In this document: piece by piece, positions 47,049-60,047 of the stretch
Layout: each line of letters opens with the position of its first letter
Position numbering within the stretch: the first letter of the stretch is position 1
Assembly: GCA_945910005.1 (NCBI GenBank)
Contig: OX246748.1
Span: forward strand, 13,145,733-13,209,732
DNA length: 64,000 nucleotides
Direction of reading: 5' to 3'
DNA from: Isoperla grammatica
Lineage: Eukaryota; Arthropoda; Insecta; Plecoptera; Perlodidae
Made by a program: the position numbers and the translations under genes
The notes under the pieces: generated by a model
Seen by the model: only the letters and a program-made list of their open reading frames with translations
Databases searched by the model: none
What the model was told of the DNA's origin: nothing

Positions 47049-50000
47049 GTAGATACTAGGCTTCAAAAAATTAACTAGGGTTGTATTCTATTTTCTCAAC
47101 ACAGTCTTTTAATAGACAATGAAATTGAGAAGAAAATGTGAAGACTTTAAGGTGGTTTGTCAATAGTGATGTTCTATATGTTAATTGTAATCCATATCAA
47201 AATGTGCCTCCTTAATGTTTGAGAGTCTTCCACAACACGAACTAACATAACACCGTTGGCTGTTGTTTGTCGTTCCTTTGAGAAGCTGTTAAGGTACCCC
47301 TATCACCATTAACGACACAGTGATAGTCAGTTAACTGCGGCATACGATTCCAATAGATGCGAGCGTCGGGAAAAGATGATTATGAAATGTTTTAGGTATA
47401 CAGTATATGCCCATAATATATGAAAGCAGCAAGATGTGCAAAGAATCCATAATTTTAGAGCTTCTAAATAAGGCAACTTGCTGAAATACGTAATATAAAT
47501 ATTGTTTTAAATTTGTAGAATGTAACGATAGGAATAGGATCCAACAGTGACACCTTCGTGCACGATGACGAATTTGAGAGTTGAAAGTAAATATTGAAGA
47601 CACATTAGGCTAAAGTGGTTCGAGACGCGACTGAAATACGTACACAAACACCTACTTCTCTTTGCTATGTTAGGTTTTTTCATTTCATCTCGAATATTGG
47701 TGTTACTAATTTCATTGTCCTAGACGAATCATATTGCTATGCTAGTCTAGTGTCGGTATGGTTTACAAGTGGAGTCTTTGGTTGACGCAGTTAGACCATA
47801 GACTTAGACCATAGATATACCATAGGCTTGAGCTTGACGTTAATCCAGACTCCAGAGAGACCAAGAGGCTAAATTACATCTCATTTCAGTTTGAATTCAG
47901 TACTACTTCCTATTTTGATGAACCAAGAGTTTTAGACTGGCAGAATCCTATGCATTTCATCTCAATTTATCTGTATAAAGTAAACACATTGACAATCAAG
48001 ATGAAAATAACTGAGATTATCTTTCAGTAGAACTAAATGTTGTAGGCAAACTAATGGGTATATTGTATAGGTACCTAGAATAGACAATCTTTTATATGAC
48101 TGCAATTAAAGAAAAACAATATGGAGACCTACCTGTTTAATAGGGTTTAAATTATTGAGAAATGTAATTAGACTTTTAAACCATTCATTTTGTCACCTCT
48201 GAACTTATACGCACGTAAAAGACTGTTCACGCTTGGCTGTTAATTTAGTTCATTTCTTGTCTGGCTTATTTTTGTAATTCATTTAGGCGGGTAATTGTTT
48301 TTAGAATAAAGCAGAAGCTAACGAATGAAAAAAATTGCCTGCGAGCTAATTAGATTTTTCTTAAAAAAAAAGATATTCAGGCAGACAAGGGTGGAAAAGA
48401 TGTGGACATCATACAGAAGTGTAGGCCTACTACCGTTAAGTCTCTCTATTTTATTAAATGAAATTTGTGCCAAATATCTTGTAAGTACTACTGGACATAT
48501 TTTTTTTTTTTTTTTTTATTTATTCTCAAAGTTTCAAATACAGCAAATGCCAGTTTATATTGAACTCTATGTGGGTAATAAAGCTCATAACGTAACCAAA
48601 CATTATTATTTATTGTTGTTGTATTATATTATGGTTGTATGATGTACAAGTACATGGGTGCAAAAAATTGTGTTTTCAAGATTAAAAGTTGCAAAAGAAA
48701 AACAGCATGTATGGGCGTAGCTATTTAACAATTTGCTTCATAATTTGTAAATGTATCATGTTTCTATATCGTGTAACAGCATAAGACCTTGCGGTGGAAG
48801 AAAAAAATTGGTGCTGACTGCTGAGGCTTTGGTTTTAAATTTGACAAGTGTGATTTTTAGTTGGGAAGTGAGACGTGAGACTACCATTTGCCATTAACTG
48901 CCAAGTATTAAATAAAAACATAATACTGCAGTGAAAGGTTAGTAGTTAATCTCACTTATCAATTGTGTTGGTTCTAGTACACTGTATTCTTCGTGTTTTC
49001 TTACCTGTTCAATACTTGAAAACCATGCAGTGTCATGTCACCTGCAGTGTTATCCTTGACCTTGTGATATCTATCTTCTTCATGTATGGTACGTTGTTTG
49101 TTATGATTGCAGGTAAATCCCATGTTTAATACATTTTAATGGGTCGTTGCCCGTTGGAAATGAAGGTGCTTGGATAATGGTGATCAAATCGTTATCCACG
49201 TCAAAAAATTGTTATTTTGTTAAAGTGTTGATCTCTCAGATTAATAAAATATTTTGAGACAAATGAGCTTCTTATTTTCCCATTCGTGCTCAAGACGTCA
49301 CTTAAATGGTGGAAACTAATACATAGTATTATTATTCAAGTAAAATTAATGAACACTTGTCAACATCTATAAATCATGAATAGTAAATACTAAATAGTAA
49401 TGAATAGAATCTTCTTTAATTTGTGGGTCTTTTTTTGTGGTGCCATAGCAAGTTCACAGAGAGCGTTGGAATCGGTCCGGCCAACAGCGCAAGCACAAAG
49501 TTAACCTCGATTCCAAAAATAGCCATTCGTGTTTTGTTTGGGCCAAAAATTGAATATGCACCAATCAAAAAAGATACAACAATGGACTCGGCTAGCAGCA
49601 CATTGTTTGTCAGATCTGTTATGTCACAACCCCCTTAGTTGAGTCTTGTGCTATATTGGATGGATACACTACAAAGTTTCTAATTTGTTGGCAAAACTAG
49701 TTGACTTCTTTGGAAAACCATGGATATTTTTCCACTAATAAATAATGGACTGCCTCCTCGAGGGGTTTGTTTTCTGTATTTTAAAGTATAAAGTACATGC
49801 TCCTTGTAGGATGTAGACTTCGAATGTGACTGCTAAAGTTAGAGCACGATTAGAAAATACCAGTAATATATGCCAAGCATACTTCATTATCGTCTACACC
49901 TAGAATAGGACCAAGTATAGTGTTAATTCCAAATACAAAAATAATCACTCCACAGTGTTTTGTTTCGGACAAACATTCGATGTGTGTGAATCAAAGAAAG
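47049..50000. other. Spacer, no gene recognised
   Basis: About 3 kb of mostly unique sequence with a T tract at 48501-48516. One minus-strand frame, 49416-49640, gives a hydrophobic peptide (VLLAESIVVSFLIGAYSIFG, then TRMAIFGIEVNFVLALLAGP) bounded by stops. It could be a membrane-protein remnant, but there is no splice or family support. Confidence 0.4.
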
Positions 50001-50466
50001 CAGGGGCGGACTGGGATAAAAAGGCCCGGGATGCTGGGTTTCAGGGGGGGGCCGCAAGAGGTAGCGTGGCACAGCTGGGGTCTGGGGCGAAGCCCCAGCT
50101 GCCGGGGGCAAATACGCTGAAGGCGCAACAAATTTGTTGGGGTGCATTGAATTTTATGGCCTAAAATGACCCTACCAGTAACCCTACCGGGCGCGTTATT
50201 CAAATTTTAAGAACGAAACGATATTCGTAAACGATATTCGAGGTAGGCCTATACGGTCATTAGTGTTACTGACAAGTACTAAATATTGTCACTCGCAAAA
50301 TGATAGCGTGCAATATACAAAATATCAGCAATATAATATAGAGAAGTATTTACATCATAGGAACTTTCTGGTGGCAGCCCGGGGGCCCGGACTGCCAAAG
50401 GGCCCGGATTTGCCCAGGGGCCCGGGATGCGATCGCACCCCGGCATCCCTAGCCAGTCCGCGCCTG
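50001..50466 (+). mobile_element. hAT MITE, third copy of the CAGGGGCGGACTGG family
   Basis: It begins CAGGGGCGGACTGGG and ends 'gccagtccgcgcctg'. An exact 8-bp target duplication, aaagaaag, lies at 49993-50000 and 50467-50474. This ordinary copy shows that the family makes 8-bp duplications. Confidence 0.95.
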
Positions 50467-50474
50467 AAAGAAAG

Positions 50475-52000
50475 ACTCAAAAATGAAACTACCTAGCAAC
50501 CGAATGTTTGTCCGACCTGTGTCATCACAGCCCCCTTATTCGCTATATTAACGCTATTTCAAGGTTTTAATAGACGTACTGTAAAGTAAGTAATAAGTAA
50601 ATAATTAAGCCGAAGAGGTTTTGATGAAGAATATATCTTTACTCCTTGACTTAAATGTGCCTTGCGAGTGTAACCCTGGAAGTCTGCCAGTTCCGTATTT
50701 TTGTTGTGGCTTCTTTTTTGTGTACATTAGTGGCATGTTTCAAGATATGTAGTGTTGGTAGTAACTTAATGAAAGTAACACATTAAAAGGAATGGATTTT
50801 TCCTTAGTAACTGTGAAGGTGACTCGTTCCTTGCATTTTGTAAGTAGCTTTGGAGGAACTATGTATACTGTATTATGATGGTTATGGTGAGAGCAGGGAT
50901 GGGAATGTGGGGCGACCTGTTACAGATAGTATAGCCATAAATTGAGTGTTTCATGTTTGAAATTGCTGTCTTGGAAGATTTCTGATTGATGTTGTTATAA
51001 TTCATCCCCGCAACTTCAGCATTGCGTTTGATCCCACGTTTGTTTTGTGAACGCTTCATGTCCGTGATTAATTCTCGCACAATCTTGGATCTCTTCGTTC
51101 ACAAATGTGTTTTAGATTACTACAATAAAATGCAGGATTTTAGGGAAACTAGGATTTGACACGATAACAATATTGATTAAATTAAATAGATATATATTTG
51201 AGTGTCTTATCAGTTACTTAGTTAAGCATAAATAAATCATTTATTGACATAAAGGAACATTACAGTTAATACTGATGTAAATAAAGGATCTGTACATAGA
51301 AAACTGATCCTGCAGTCTTCAAACGAAAACTCTTGGTCCTCTCTAGACTAACTAGAAGCCAATTAGGTATAGCACAACCATCAGAACATTCTTACAACTG
51401 ACTTGACTTTGAACAGGCCTACACTGAATGGAATACTAAAATATATAGTTTTTACAATACATAGTACACATTATTTCAACACTTTTATATGGGGTTTTAT
51501 CAATTAAAAACAATAAGATCCCAATGGAATGTTAAATAACTTTACTAGTAGGATTCAAGAATACATTTTTCATTGGCAACTACTTACCTAAACATGCACA
51601 TGGAAATTGACTTTTAAACATTGAAATAATATTTACGGACGAAATTAGTAATTTTAATAACAACTATCTGTACGATAATTAAAATATGTATGGGAGAATA
51701 TCTCATACAATTACTGCTAGATAGGTGTACATATTTTTGTATTCAATTGAAAACCAGGTACAGTAACTTCACTGTTAAAATAGATAAAACTTTTAGAATG
51801 GACACGGAATCCTACCAGGGTTAGTACGTACAATATTCTACTTGACATTAACGTTACAATAGTGATGATTTGTTGAGACACCGACAAGTATAGTTGAAGC
51901 CTGACGCCACAGAAACACCAAATGAACTCTTTACACAGTAGCTAGGGTTCTGAAACAAACAATATCGTATTATTAGCGGAGTCGACTGGAAGGGACCATT
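50475..52000. other. Spacer, no gene seen
   Basis: AT-rich sequence up to the assembly gap, with no supported ORF. Confidence 0.45.
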
Positions 52001-52200
52001 NNNNNNNNNNNNNNNNNNNNNNNNNNNNNNNNNNNNNNNNNNNNNNNNNNNNNNNNNNNNNNNNNNNNNNNNNNNNNNNNNNNNNNNNNNNNNNNNNNNN
52101 NNNNNNNNNNNNNNNNNNNNNNNNNNNNNNNNNNNNNNNNNNNNNNNNNNNNNNNNNNNNNNNNNNNNNNNNNNNNNNNNNNNNNNNNNNNNNNNNNNNN
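52001..52200. other. Assembly gap (200 N)
   Basis: Exactly 200 undetermined bases, probably of arbitrary length. Sequence after it starts in a C-rich repeat-like tract. ORFs spanning it are meaningless. Confidence 0.99.
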
Positions 52201-53990
52201 GGGGGCAGCGGCCCCCCCCCCCCCCCATTAGGATAGGTGAGCTTTTATTTTTTTTAAATAGAATTTGGCCCAGGGTATACGGTATACGCCTGTCGATCGT
52301 AAAAGACGAGACGAGGAGCTATATCACCTTCCTCATATTAAATATATTCCTCAAACTGTCACTGTTGCGCCAACTGTCTTCTTTGTTTGACCCGGGAAAG
52401 AATAGGTCCAGAATAGTGCCTGTCGTAATGGGCGACAAAAATGCTGACGCCTGACATAATGGTTCTAATCTTCCCTGAAGTCCTAGATTGGAATGACGTT
52501 AGAATCAGCTGACCGGCCTCAACATAAACTAATGCCTTATCGCCAAGATTTTGGCTGTGGGACTGACCACTTCCTTCACTTTGTAACAATGGTATCACTG
52601 ATATCCACAAATAATCGTGTGAAATTAACCCATTGAACAGACAACCTGTACTCCTCCTAATACGCTTAAAAACACGTTTAAAAATGCATGTATTTAAAAA
52701 ATCTCCTGCGGAGCTTTTTGTGGGGGGCATCCCCCCACACCCCCCATTGGCACCGCCGTGAAGTGCTTTCATTGGGAATTTATTGTGCCCCCCCATTGAT
52801 CAACCTCTGCGCACGCCTTTGGTTATGTATGTGTGTTCTCATCATTGTTCTTCCATCTAGTAATGCGACAGAAAGGATGAAACGATATAATTATTATATA
52901 GCGGCGGACAGATACTAAGAAACAATAACAATACAAAACAAATATTATGATATACACAATCATAGCAGCAACTTATTGGACACAATTATAACTTAAATAA
53001 TAATAGAACTTTTATTAGCAATAAAAGGGTTCTCGGTAGCCGAAGCTGTTGCCAATAAACACAGAATTATACAACAAAATAATGTATAAAAACAACAATC
53101 GAAACAAATTACACTGAACATAACTGATATAAAAATAAAATAAAAATAGACACGCATAGATCAATATATTTTTGAATGATAATGGGAATAAATGTTATTC
53201 ATTATGACGTAAAGCTACAGGGTACGTTACAACATTCAGATTTGAATTTAGCGGTTCCCTCCTCAGAAGTCACGATTACGCATCTTCCCATATGATGTAG
53301 ATACTGTACGATATGTTACGAGAGACGAGTGAGGAGTTAGCGGGCAGTGTTCACGATGAACGAGTGCAGTAAAGACCTATCGTAAGCTACCTGTGGCGAG
53401 CGGAAAGGGGGGCAAGGGGGTGTTTTCGAGTTCTTGTTCGGGTAATACTGCGTGTATAAGGCACTTGAATGAAGATAAGTAGCCGTGGTTGGCAGTAAGC
53501 TTATTAATTATCGTGTTTTAGTTATTTTCGTGGAGTATCGTATTGTGTCAAACTCTGCAGTTATATATTTTCCGTACACTACTACTCGAGCTGATTTTTA
53601 CTACGGAAGTAAATAAGTATATCTTGTCATTACTTCGTTGGTGAAACTGGGACCATCGCTGTATCCCTTAATTACCGCTGCAACCAGTTATTTTTCGCCA
53701 GCCAGTGGTCCACGATTTGGGAGTGAGGGCAACGCGAAGAGGTGGAAGTTCAACGCTACCCCAATTATACTCGTCGTTTGTGTGTGGTGGGGACCAGATA
53801 CTTTCCGCTATCCAGGGATTCGCAAGAGAGAGAAGGGGGCAAGGGAAGCCATTGGAACATCGTGCTGAAGACTTCGCGACGCCACCGCTGCCGGACGCCT
53901 TCCAGGGACGCAGGGACACCCGTTCCAGTGGAGTAAAGCTAAGTGCCCCTGTTGGTAGTACCGGGAAACCAGTCTGTAGCAAGACCTTTT
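52201..53990. other. Repeat-like but unassigned sequence
   Basis: Contains poly-C patches and a segment 'gtggggggcatccccccaca' near 52722. From about 53640 it is GC-richer, with overlapping open frames on both strands (53638-53868, 53668-53982, 53705-53992), none with a recognised domain. It could be part of a retrotransposon but no LTR pair or polymerase motif is visible. Confidence 0.35.
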
Positions 53991-53995
53991 AAAGT

Positions 53996-54159
53996 CGTCA
54001 TAAAATAACTTCGGTAATGCTTTCGTCATCAATCAATGACGTGTTTACGGTCTCGGCCAACCCCGAGCAGGTATTTGAATTAGCCACGGCCGCTGGTTGG
54101 TTGGCTGCCGCTCACTCACCCGTGACGGAAGCATTACCGAAGATGTTGTACGATGACAT
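53996..54159. mobile_element. MITE, ~164 bp, copy 1
   Basis: The ends 'cttcggtaatgctttcgtca' and 'tgacggaagcattaccgaag' are inverted, with outer 'gtcgtcat'/'gtacgatgac' extending the pairing. The interior 'gtgtttacggtctcggcc', 'cacggccgctgg' recurs in copy 2 at 60640-60946. Confidence 0.85.
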
Positions 54160-55200
54160 AGCTGTAGTTTTCTTGTGTGTATCGTCCACAGGGTGGCAGT
54201 AGGTTGCGCGCTGACGTGGAGCTTGCAGCAGATTACGTCACTGCCTGTGAGCTGCCCGAGCAGAGGTCTAATAGTGATCGAGTGCGTTACTATAACTCAT
54301 CGTATTGGTACTATGCCGTAATACTGTGGACCCTAGAAGACGTTTTAGACTTACTATTCGAATATTTAATTTAACAGCTATCTTTAGAATGTAATGACGA
54401 CCATGCCTGGACATTTTGTGGAGCCACGTTGGTGGAGGAGCATGTAGCCTAGCCCTTATCAATCGCCCAATTGGCCCACCGACCCTAATACCTAGTCGAA
54501 AGTGAATAGGTGGCCAGCTGCTTTATGAACTATTTGTTTACCAAACACATGTTTGACTACTTTTATATTAAATCCAATTATTTAATTTCTGTTGGAGATG
54601 GACTTATTTTTATCCATAATTAAGTGCTAGTAAGTGTTGTGAATGAAGTGCTGGTATTTGTTGAATGCACGTACCCCATATATATCGAACGAGGTAGATC
54701 CTCAATTCATTCAGCCTGCTTTAATTATTCATTATTAAAAACCATTGTTTATCACTATCATCTTTAAAATAAATGTATTCGACATCTATATTTTATGTGT
54801 TATGTTTATAATCTATGTATTAGAGCCCCCCCCCCCCCCCCCCCCCCCCCCGCGACTTTACAACTGATCTTACTCGGACTTCGCCACGGACAACCTTTGT
54901 GCCAGCCTACCACCCATCCCCCAGCTCTCCACATTGTTTACCTAGCCATAAGCCAGCGTGACAACTAATTGAAATGTAACACATAGAAAGAAATGCAGAA
55001 TGTAAGCGGCTCTCGTTGAGACGTCAGTCAAGCTAACATTTAAATGACGATGCCATAGCAACGCGGTATACATTGTAGATACATGTTATGTTAATTCCCG
55101 GCTTTGGTTTATCGCTGCCGGCTAGAACAGCTACCCTGTATAACGTCGACACATCTATTCTTGGTATGCAATACAGTCATTTGTTTATCTACAACAATGA
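54160..55200. other. Unassigned sequence with long C tract
   Basis: Includes a C homopolymer of about 23 at 54828-54850. 54360-54530 has a phrase ('acgaccatgcctgg', 'gagccacgttggtgg') that reads like retrotransposon tail sequence, but I could not confirm any element. Confidence 0.35.
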
Positions 55201-55204
55201 CTTA

Positions 55205-55351
55205 GGTTGGAATTCATAGTCGGCCCCTACACCTAGGGGCGCCCATTGTTGCTAAGGTAACAATTGTTTCCATGTTATTTCCCATAAACAAAACAAATCC
55301 ATAGCAACAATGGGTGCCCCTAGGTGTAGGGGCCGACTGTGAATTCCAACC
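55205..55351. mobile_element. PIF/Harbinger-like MITE, 147 bp
   Basis: The arms GGTTGGAATTC, 'agtcggcccctacacctagg' and 'cccattgttgct' are inverted. The 3-bp target duplication TTA (55202-55204 and 55352-55354) fits the TWA preference of PIF/Harbinger. Confidence 0.9.
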
Positions 55352-55354
55352 TTA

Positions 55355-56825
55355 GTGTACGGGATGGTGGCCGCTATGTGTAGGAACTGCAATACCTCAT
55401 GTACGGGTATACGGCCGCCAACAATGTCAGTGACGTCACGTGAATATAAAGAATAGTCGCGTCGCGTTAACTTGCAAGGTGTTGTCGTCACGGATTATGT
55501 AATAGGGTAGTGACGCGTGTGACAACTACCAACCTAAATCTAGTTGCATCCCGATTTCATGCCTCAGGTATTGTAGTGATAATATCGCCCGCCCGTTGTG
55601 AGACGTGGTGGGGTTGTATTCCATTCACGGTTGGTGCAGTCAATGCAGTGGACAATAACAATGAAGGTATCAGAAAATCCCGCAGTGAATACCGTTGAAA
55701 TAGACCATGTCTATTTCTTATAGACCGTCTTTCTAATAGACCGTCTCTTCTCAGAATTTTAGGGGACACCTTGCTGCTTACGGAGTCGCCGGTATCCCTC
55801 GCGTGACTCTCCTAAAGTTCGTCTCAAACAAAGATCCACGCCGGCAAAATGCGAACTGAAAGGAATTGGTTCGTATTGTTGGAGACCAAGGAGGTCAGTC
55901 ATCCTCTTTATTTTGATAATCACTTATCCTCTAATCTAATATAGTAAATACAGCTCCAAACCACATGGACCTTTCACGCTTGCGAGGACAACCGTCTCAG
56001 GTAATAGCGAACCTCTTCGCTATTGTCAAACGGGTGACCCTTGGACATCCGTTGGCCGATGACCTATTTTTTAAGCCGTGCATCTTTTCCGGTGACAAGC
56101 TTGACGTTTACAACCTTGCACAGTGAACGGGAAATAAGCCTCCCTTTAAGAGTCCACTTTACCGGCGTGGATGTTGGTTTGAGGCGAACTTTAGTTCATC
56201 GTTTATCAGTTAAGACGTATCAGTTATTATTCATTAAGCCGTGTTCCCCCACGTCCCATCTCGCAACGTCTCAACGCCCCCCCTCTCCCCCTCCCCCCAG
56301 CCCTCATTAGAACTATCCCCTCCGAGTCAAGACTGAGACATCGTAGTGTAGAGAAGACATTAGAGAGAAACATGAAACATTTCAAAGTAGCAATTAATTG
56401 CTTTGCGCGATCTGTTCACTTTAACTTTCTCGTGGTTTGTCTCAATCTTAACATCTTAAAGGGTTAGTCAGACGAAAAACTATAAAACTATCATTTGTAT
56501 ATGTCCACCCTCAAATATGGAAAACATGACTAAAAGATACCATACTTTAAAAGCAGGCGGTTAAAAAATTAAAGAAAACGCGATTTTTGAGCAACTTTTC
56601 TCGTGGTAATTCCCATATACAAAAAATGTTGCTTCGAGATAGTAAAACCACCGCTAAAATAGGGCACTTATCAAAAATCGATCAGGAGGTTTAATGTGCA
56701 TCGTTTCTCTACCGATAACATGCTTCTTAGTACGAACGTGTACTTCTACAAAATACCTTGCAATTAATTTTCTTGTGACTTGATGTGAAGAAAGTGGCAA
56801 TCTGTTTTGAGCGGTACTGTCCGCA
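55355..56825. other. Spacer, no gene seen
   Basis: Short ORFs without features. A 'tagaccgtct' motif is repeated at 55720-55750. Confidence 0.4.
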
Positions 56826-59650
56826 GTAGGACCAGTAGGGCTGGCTTAAACAAAGTGTGTGATAGGTTGAGAGGCTTCCTACCTGCTAGCCTCTGCACCT
56901 GTTGATCATAGTAGGCCCTCGAGCTGCCGCACAGTAGAACCAGTAGGGCTGGCTAACAAAGTGTGTGATAGGCTGAGAGGCTTCCTACCTGCTAGCCTCT
57001 GCACCTGTTGATCATAGTAGGCCCTCGAGCTGCCGCATAGTAGAACCAGTAGGGCTGGCTTAAACAAAGTGTGTGATAGGTTGAGAGGCTTCCTACCTGC
57101 TAGCCTCTGCACCTGTTGATCATAGTAGGCCCTCGAGCTGCCGCATAGTAGAACCAGTAGGGCTGGCTTAAACAAAGTGTGTGATAGGCTGAGAGGCTTC
57201 CTACCTGCGAGCCTCTGCACCTGTTGATTATAGTAGGCCCTCGAGCTGCCGCATAGTAGAACCAGTAGGGCTGGCTTAAACAAAGTGTGTGATAGGTTGA
57301 GAGGCTTCCTACCTGCTAGCCTCTGCACCTGTTGATCATAGTAGGCCCTCGAGCTGCCGCACAGTAGGACCAGTAGGGCTGGCTTAAACAAAGTGTGTGA
57401 TAGGTTGAGAGGCTTCCTACCTGCTAGCCTCTGCACCTGTTGATCATAGTAGGCCCTCGAGCTGCCGCACAGTAGGACCAGTAGGGCTGGCTTAAACAAA
57501 GTGTGTGATAGGTTGAGAGGCTTCCTACCTGCTAGCCTCTGCACCTGTTGATCATAGTAGGCCCTCGAGCTGCCGCACAGTAGGACCAGTAGGTCTGGCT
57601 TAAACAAAGTGTGTGATAGGTTGAGAGGCTTCCTACCTGCTAGCCTCTGCACCTGTTGATCATAGTAGGCCCTCGAGCTGCCGCACAGTAGAAACAGTAG
57701 GGCTGGCTTAAACAAAGTGTGTGATAGGTTGAGAGGCTGCCTACCTGCTAGCCTCTGCACCTGTTGATCATAGTAGGCCCTCGAGCTGCCGCATAGTAGA
57801 ACCAGTAGGGCTGGCTTAAACAAAGTGTGTGATAGGTTGAGAGGCTTCATACCTGCTAGCCTCTGCACCTGTTGATCATAGTAGGCCCTCGAGCTGCCGC
57901 ATAGTAGAACCAGTAGGGCTGGCTTAAACAAAGTGTGTGATAGGTTGAGAGGCTTCCTACCTGCTAGCCTCTGCAACTGTTGATCATAGTAGGCCCTCGA
58001 GCTGCCGCATAGTAGAACCAGTAGGACTGGCTTAAACAAAGTGTGTGATAGGTTGAGAGGCTTCCTACCTGCTAGCCTCTGCAACTGTTGATCATAGTAG
58101 GCCCTCGAGCTGCCGCATAGTAGAACCAGTAGGGCTGGCTTAAACAAAGTGTGTGATAGGTTGAGAGGCTTCCTACCTGCTAGCCTCTGCACCTGTTGAT
58201 CATAGTAGGCCCTCGAGCTGCCGCATAGTAGAACCAGTAGGGCTGGCTAACAAAGTATGTGATAGGTTGAGAGGCTTCCTACCTGCTAGCCTCTGCACCT
58301 GTTGATCATAGTAGGCCCTCGAGCTGCCGCACAGTAGGACCAGTAGGGCTGGCTAACAAAGTGTGTGATAGGTTGAGAGGCTTCCTACCTGCTAGCCTCT
58401 GCACCTGTTGATCATAGTAGGCCCTCGAGCTGCCGCACAGTAGAACCAGTAGGGCTGGCTTAAACAAAGTGTGTGATAGGTTGAGAGGCTTCCTACCTGC
58501 TAGCCTCTGCACCTGTTGATCATAGTAGGCCCTCGAGCTGCCGCACAGTAGGACCAGTAGGGCTGGCTTAAACAAAGTGTGTGATAGGTTGAGAGGCTTC
58601 CTACCTGCTAGCCTCTGCACCTGTTGATCATAGTAGGCCCTCGAGCTGCCGCACAGTAGGACCAGTAGGGCTGGCTTAAACAAAGTGTGTGATAGGTTGA
58701 GAGGCTTCATACCTGCTAGCCTCTGCACCTGTTGATCATAGTAGGCCCTCGAGCTGCCGCACAGTAGGACCAGTAGGGCTGGCTTAAACAAAGTGTGTGA
58801 TAGGTTGAGAGGCTTCATACCTGCTAGCCTCTGCACCTGTTGATCATAGTAGGCCCTCGAGCTGCCGCACAGTAGGACCAGAAGGGCTGGCTTAAACAAA
58901 GTGTGTGATAGGTTGAGAGGCTTCCTACCTGCTAGCCTCTGCACCTGTTGATCATAGTAGGCCCTCGAGCTGCCGCACAGTAGGACCAGTAGGGCTGGCT
59001 TAAACAAAGTGTGTGATAGGTTGAGAGGCTTCCTACCTGCTAGCCTCTGCACCTGTTGATCATAGTAGGCCCTCGAGCTGCCGCACAGTAGGACCAGTAG
59101 GGCTGGCTTAAACAAAGTGTGTGATAGGTTGAGAGGCTTCCTACCTGCTAGCCTCTGCACCTGTTGATCATAGTAGGCCCTCGAGCTGCCGCACAGTAGG
59201 ACCAGTAGGGCTGGCTTAAACAAAGTGTGTGATAGGTTGAGAGGCTTCCTACCTGCTAGCCTCTGCACCTGTTGATCATAGTAGGCCCTCGAGCTGCCGC
59301 ACAGTAGGACCAGTAGGGCTGGCTTAAACAAAGTGTGTGATAGGTTGAGAGGCTTCCTACCTGCTAGCCTCTGCACCTGTTGATCATAGTAGGCCCTCGA
59401 GCTGCCGCACAGTAGGACCAGTAGGGCTGGCTTAAACAAAGTGTGTGATAGGTTGAGAGGCTTCCTACCTGCTAGCCTCTGCACCTGTTGATCATAGTAG
59501 GCCCTCGAGCTGCCGCATAGTAGGACCAGTAGGGCTGGCTTAAACAAAGTGTGTGATAGGTTGAGAGGCTTCCTACCTGCTAGCCTCTGCACCTGTTGAT
59601 CATAGTAGGCCCTCGAGCTGCCGCACAGTAGGACCAGTAGGGCTGGAAGG
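56826..59650 (-). repeat. Minisatellite, 108-bp unit, ~26 copies, derived from an exon
   Basis: On the minus strand each unit reads 'ccagccctactggtcctact', 'gtgcggcagctcgagg', 'gcctactatgatcaacagg', 'tgcagaggctagcaggtagg' and 'cacacactttgtttaagc'. 108 is a multiple of three, so long frames of 428 and 459 codons run through it, broken where units lacking two bases (near 56957, 58249 and 58353) shift phase. Point variants (for example cac/cat, cctacctg/catacctg) are shared by neighbouring units, as expected from unequal exchange. The long frames are not likely to be one protein, because each unit repeats a signal-peptide core and a splice donor. Confidence 0.93.
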
Positions 59651-59671
59651 ACGAGGCTCGATACGGACATC
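59577..59671 (-). CDS. Candidate signal-peptide exon, founder of the array
   Basis: The sequence ttgtgttgtttcag (59685-59672, minus) is a good acceptor. The exon starts one base before an ATG at 59670 and reads MSVSSLVLPALLVLLCGSSR, then AYYDQQVQRLA, up to a donor CAG|GTAGGA after 59577. Residues 6-16 form a hydrophobic core, followed by C-G-S-S-R-A, a normal signal-peptidase site after Ala21. So it has the shape of the first coding exon of a small secreted protein or peptide precursor. I do not recognise the family and did not find the following exon. An alternative donor is CAACAG|GTGCAG. Confidence 0.5.
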
Positions 59672-60047
59672 CTGAAACAACACAACAGGGATTAGTCCTT
59701 TCAGTTCATTATTTATTGCTGACGACGTTCTCGACAACTGTGATCACATGATGTCGGGGGGGGGGGGGGGGGGGGAGTGCTTGGTGGTAACTGGTAACGC
59801 GCAAGCAGGACATAACGAGAATGACGTGGACTGCCTTTCGTCTGGCTTCACTACCTCGACCCGCGCGGCTATATGTATGGTTCATCAAGCCTATTCTATA
59901 AGTATATTAACTATGACAACGACAAATCTAAGCAATGCACATTCTTTTTTTTTTTGAAGTAAACGTTTACATTCTTAATATACGATGGCTTTCGTGGCCG
60001 TTTTTAATTTTATTAACATACACATTCGTATATATTCGTATATAATG
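59672..60047. other. Spacer with G tract
   Basis: A G tract lies at 59755-59775. 59825-59870 ('acgtggactgcctttcgtct') shares a phrase with 62915-62935, marking a common dispersed repeat. Confidence 0.45.

Noticed and set aside
49416..49640. Hydrophobic minus-strand ORF as a membrane-protein gene
   Set aside because: Bounded by stops, no start context, splice sites or recognised family; noted only as a possible remnant.
56906..59685. 428- and 459-codon minus-strand ORFs as repeat proteins
   Set aside because: Frames follow a 108-bp minisatellite, each unit repeating a signal-peptide core and a splice donor; two-base deletions break the frame. Only the founder exon is kept as a candidate.
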